Source of the DNA: an uncultured Campylobacter sp.
GTDB taxonomy: Bacteria; Campylobacterota; Campylobacteria; Campylobacterales; Campylobacteraceae
Length of the DNA: 7,726 nucleotides
Direction of reading: 5' to 3'
Assembly (NCBI RefSeq): GCF_938018035.1
Contig: NZ_CALIJF010000377.1
Coordinates: forward strand, 1 to 7,726
Position 1 is the stretch's first letter, and each line of letters opens with the position of its first letter. A model generated the notes under the pieces. It saw nothing but the letters and a program-made list of their open reading frames with translations, had not been told where the DNA came from and ran no database searches. The position numbers were made by a program, and so were the translations under genes. This document shows positions 6,163 to 7,726 of this stretch, piece after piece.

Positions 6163-6857
6163 ATGAGCAAATTTATACGATTTATCCTCGTTAGTATCTG
6201 TGTTTGCGCCACTTATGCGGGTCTGAAATATGCTTTTATACTCTTTATCACGTGGCTCATGTTTAGTGGGATATATTTTGACGGGCCGGGTGCACTGCTC
6301 GGCATACCGCTCACCTTTTTAAGCTCGTCGGTTATATTTGATTATTATTGTATTGCGCTGGGCTCTCATCTGCTCTTTTTATCGCTACTTAAAGGGCGCG
6401 ACGTGAAAACGCGGTGGATTTTACCTTTATTTTTTCTCATAACGCTCGCGTTTTGTAGTTTTTGCGTCTTAATCGGGCACGAAGATTATCAGCGCATAAA
6501 CGCGCTTTTTGCACTCTTGCTTATCTCTCCCTTTACGCTCATCGCATACGCCATCGTTACGACCGTAATCCTGCCAAAAATAAAATTTTGGATTATTATC
6601 CGATCTTAGTCGCGATAATTTTTGTGCCTATTCATGCCGCTAGCATAGGGATATGGGGATTAGAACGGATATATTTTGGAGTATTTCTAAACGCGACGAT
6701 ACTGGGGATTTTTTATTTCACGGCGAAAATCGGGCGCGTAAATTTGATCGCACATATACCCGTACCCGACAAAACGCAAAATTCTAAAGACCGCGTTATC
6801 AAAACGATACAAAGCAGCGCGGCATTTTTAAACAACCATATTTTGAAGAAGCGCTAA
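6163..6857 (+). pseudogene. Multi-pass membrane protein with a single-base frameshift
   Basis: The gene has an extended -10 promoter, a ribosome site and ATG at 6163. The first frame gives 148 residues with hydrophobic segments at about 5-38, 43-76, 85-105 and 112-136, and stops at 6609. The frame one base back then continues with coding-like sequence (LDYYPILVAIIFVPIHAASI, then IYFGVFLNATILGIFYFTAK), including two more membrane segments and a polar, basic tail ending in NNHILKKR, to a stop at 6857. Adding one A or T within AAAATTTT (6582-6589), or one A in the preceding A5 (6576-6580), would join them into about 231 residues. I do not recognise the family. The break may be a true mutation or a sequencing error in a homopolymer. 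A slippery-site readthrough is less likely, since no classic heptamer is in the right frame. Confidence 0.65.
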
Positions 6858-6878
6858 ATTTTATCCTTTTTAGGAATT

Positions 6879-7305
6879 CTAAATAACGCTTTCGTCGCAC
6901 GCTACAAGCTTATCTGCTTCCCGATAGATCTGTGCTTTACCGACAAAACCTTCAAAAACTGCGCCGTTTTGCCTCTTGATACATTGATGTCGCTATTTGA
7001 TCAAATTTAGATCCAGCGTGATCTTATCGTTTTTGATCACGCTTATACCCTTGTTTAGCACGTTTTACGCGATCTGCTTAGCCTCAGCTAGCGAGTGCAT
7101 CGCGAAAGTGCCGCACTAAAATTTATTCAGCTCAGCGATGTCCTCTTGAGAGTACGCCTAAAATATTTTTATGCTTACGCTTCGCGCCGTCGTGATGTTA
7201 ATATTTGGTTTTAATAGCAACTAGCTCCAATAAAATTTCATCTGTCACGCACAAGGTCTTTTGCGTTTTTCAATTTAAAATTTGAGTTGTGAGAATTCCA
7301 TTCAT
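6879..7305 (-). pseudogene. Decayed coding sequence of unknown family
   Basis: Read on the minus strand, protein-like sequence persists through several stops. From a possible ATG at 7305 one frame gives CVTDEILLELVAIKTKY, a stop at 7200, then HHDGAKRKHKNILGVLSR. The neighbouring frame then continues with EDIAELNKF, a stop at 7118, CGTFAMHSLAEAKQIA, a stop at 7067, NVLNKGISVIKNDKITLDLN, a stop at 6995, and GAVFEGFVGKAQIYREADKL onward to a final stop at 6879. Thus at least three point stops and one frameshift near 7145 interrupt what reads as a normal soluble protein. Two of the stops are one base from CAA or CAG glutamine codons. No ribosome site precedes 7305, so the 5' end is uncertain. I could not assign a family. 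Confidence 0.55.
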
Positions 7306-7453
7306 CGTTTACGGATACTCAGAATAAATATTGTGGCTATTTTATATGTGTAGAGTAAGATAAAATTTGTAGTTCTCAAGCGCAGCAAAATCAGCACGCC
7401 CCGTTTTACAAATGCAAAATAAGGCGCGCTGGAATCGGCCTTCACTTGAAATT

Positions 7454-7726
7454 TTATTTAAAAAGCAAATCGGATTTTAGCTTGAAATAAACCTGCTCAC
7501 CTTTTAGTTCGCGGACGATTTGCAGTGCGAATTCCATCGCAGTAGCGGGGCCTTTCGAAGTCATTATATTTTGATCTTTTACGACATTCGCCGTATTTGT
7601 ATAGCCTGGGTGAGCGATCTGACTTTCAAAACCCGGATAACAAGTATAAGAGCTTTTTAGCACACCCGCGGTAGCTAGCGCCCATGGAGCGGCACATATT
7701 GCGCCGATTTTTGCGTTATTTGCATC
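7454..7726 (-). CDS. DJ-1/PfpI-family protein, N-terminus outside the window
   Basis: Ninety C-terminal residues are visible, open at the right edge. The fragment begins just before the nucleophile elbow, with GAICAAPWALATAGVL; its cysteine (codon 7696-7694) is the reactive residue of DJ-1/YajL proteins. Further family marks are TCYPGFE, VVKDQNIMTSKGPATAMEFA (normally TSRGPGTA) and the terminal helix LQIVRELKG. These cytoplasmic proteins take part in oxidative-stress protection, and glyoxalase or deglycase activities have been claimed for some. The ending matches the usual length of the family. A decayed gene lies downstream on the same strand, with about 150 bases between them in which I see no gene and only weak stems. 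Confidence 0.88.
   Translation of the reverse strand, partial: DANNAKIGAICAAPWALATAGVLKSSYTCYPGFESQIAHPGYTNTANVVKDQNIMTSKGPATAMEFALQIVRELKGEQVYFKLKSDLLFK

Noticed and set aside
6576..6590. Programmed -1 ribosomal frameshift in the membrane-protein gene
   Set aside because: No X XXY YYZ heptamer is in the proper frame and no clear downstream stimulatory structure was seen, so a mutation or sequencing error is simpler.

Overview
The window looks like a chromosomal segment of an epsilonproteobacterium, most likely a Campylobacter of the higher-GC, oral type (C. gracilis, C. showae and C. rectus are examples; the species is a guess). The reasons are the dense AAATTT/TTAAAATTTT words inside otherwise GC-rich DNA, sigma-70 promoters that show a clear TATAAT-like -10 but no obvious -35, homopolymeric G tracts at gene starts, and the gene content: Sel1/Hcp-type cysteine-rich protein, EexN-like lipoprotein and NhaC-type antiporter. 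No mobile element, CRISPR array, rRNA or tRNA gene was seen.

Layout. (1) 1-434, minus: secreted cysteine-rich Sel1-repeat protein, cut by the window edge, with a G-rich tract touching its predicted -10 box. (2) 628-1947, plus: glutamate racemase murI, carrying about 150 extra hydrophilic residues between the second catalytic cysteine and the C-terminal strand. (3) 1948-2801: about 850 bp without a convincing gene, containing a degenerate periodic array of TTAAAATTTT cores and a perfect 20-bp palindrome. (4) 2802-3190, minus: EexN-family lipoprotein whose signal peptide is split by a G8 tract; one more G restores a complete lipoprotein, so the gene looks phase-variable and OFF here. (5) 5919-3462, minus: two-gene operon of a YdfG-like short-chain dehydrogenase followed by a NhaC-family Na+/H+ antiporter, ending in a hairpin terminator. 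(6) 6163-6857, plus: multi-pass membrane protein with its own promoter, broken by a single-base frameshift. (7) 6879-7305, minus: decayed coding sequence with several in-frame stops. (8) 7454-7726, minus: C-terminal part of a DJ-1/PfpI-family protein, cut by the window edge.

The genes do not form one pathway. The racemase supplies D-glutamate for peptidoglycan. The dehydrogenase and antiporter are probably co-transcribed housekeeping genes. The Sel1 and EexN proteins are envelope or periplasmic proteins, each with a G tract placed where length changes could alter expression. The strongest observation is the G8 switch in the EexN gene; next are the murI insertion and the two broken genes on the right side.
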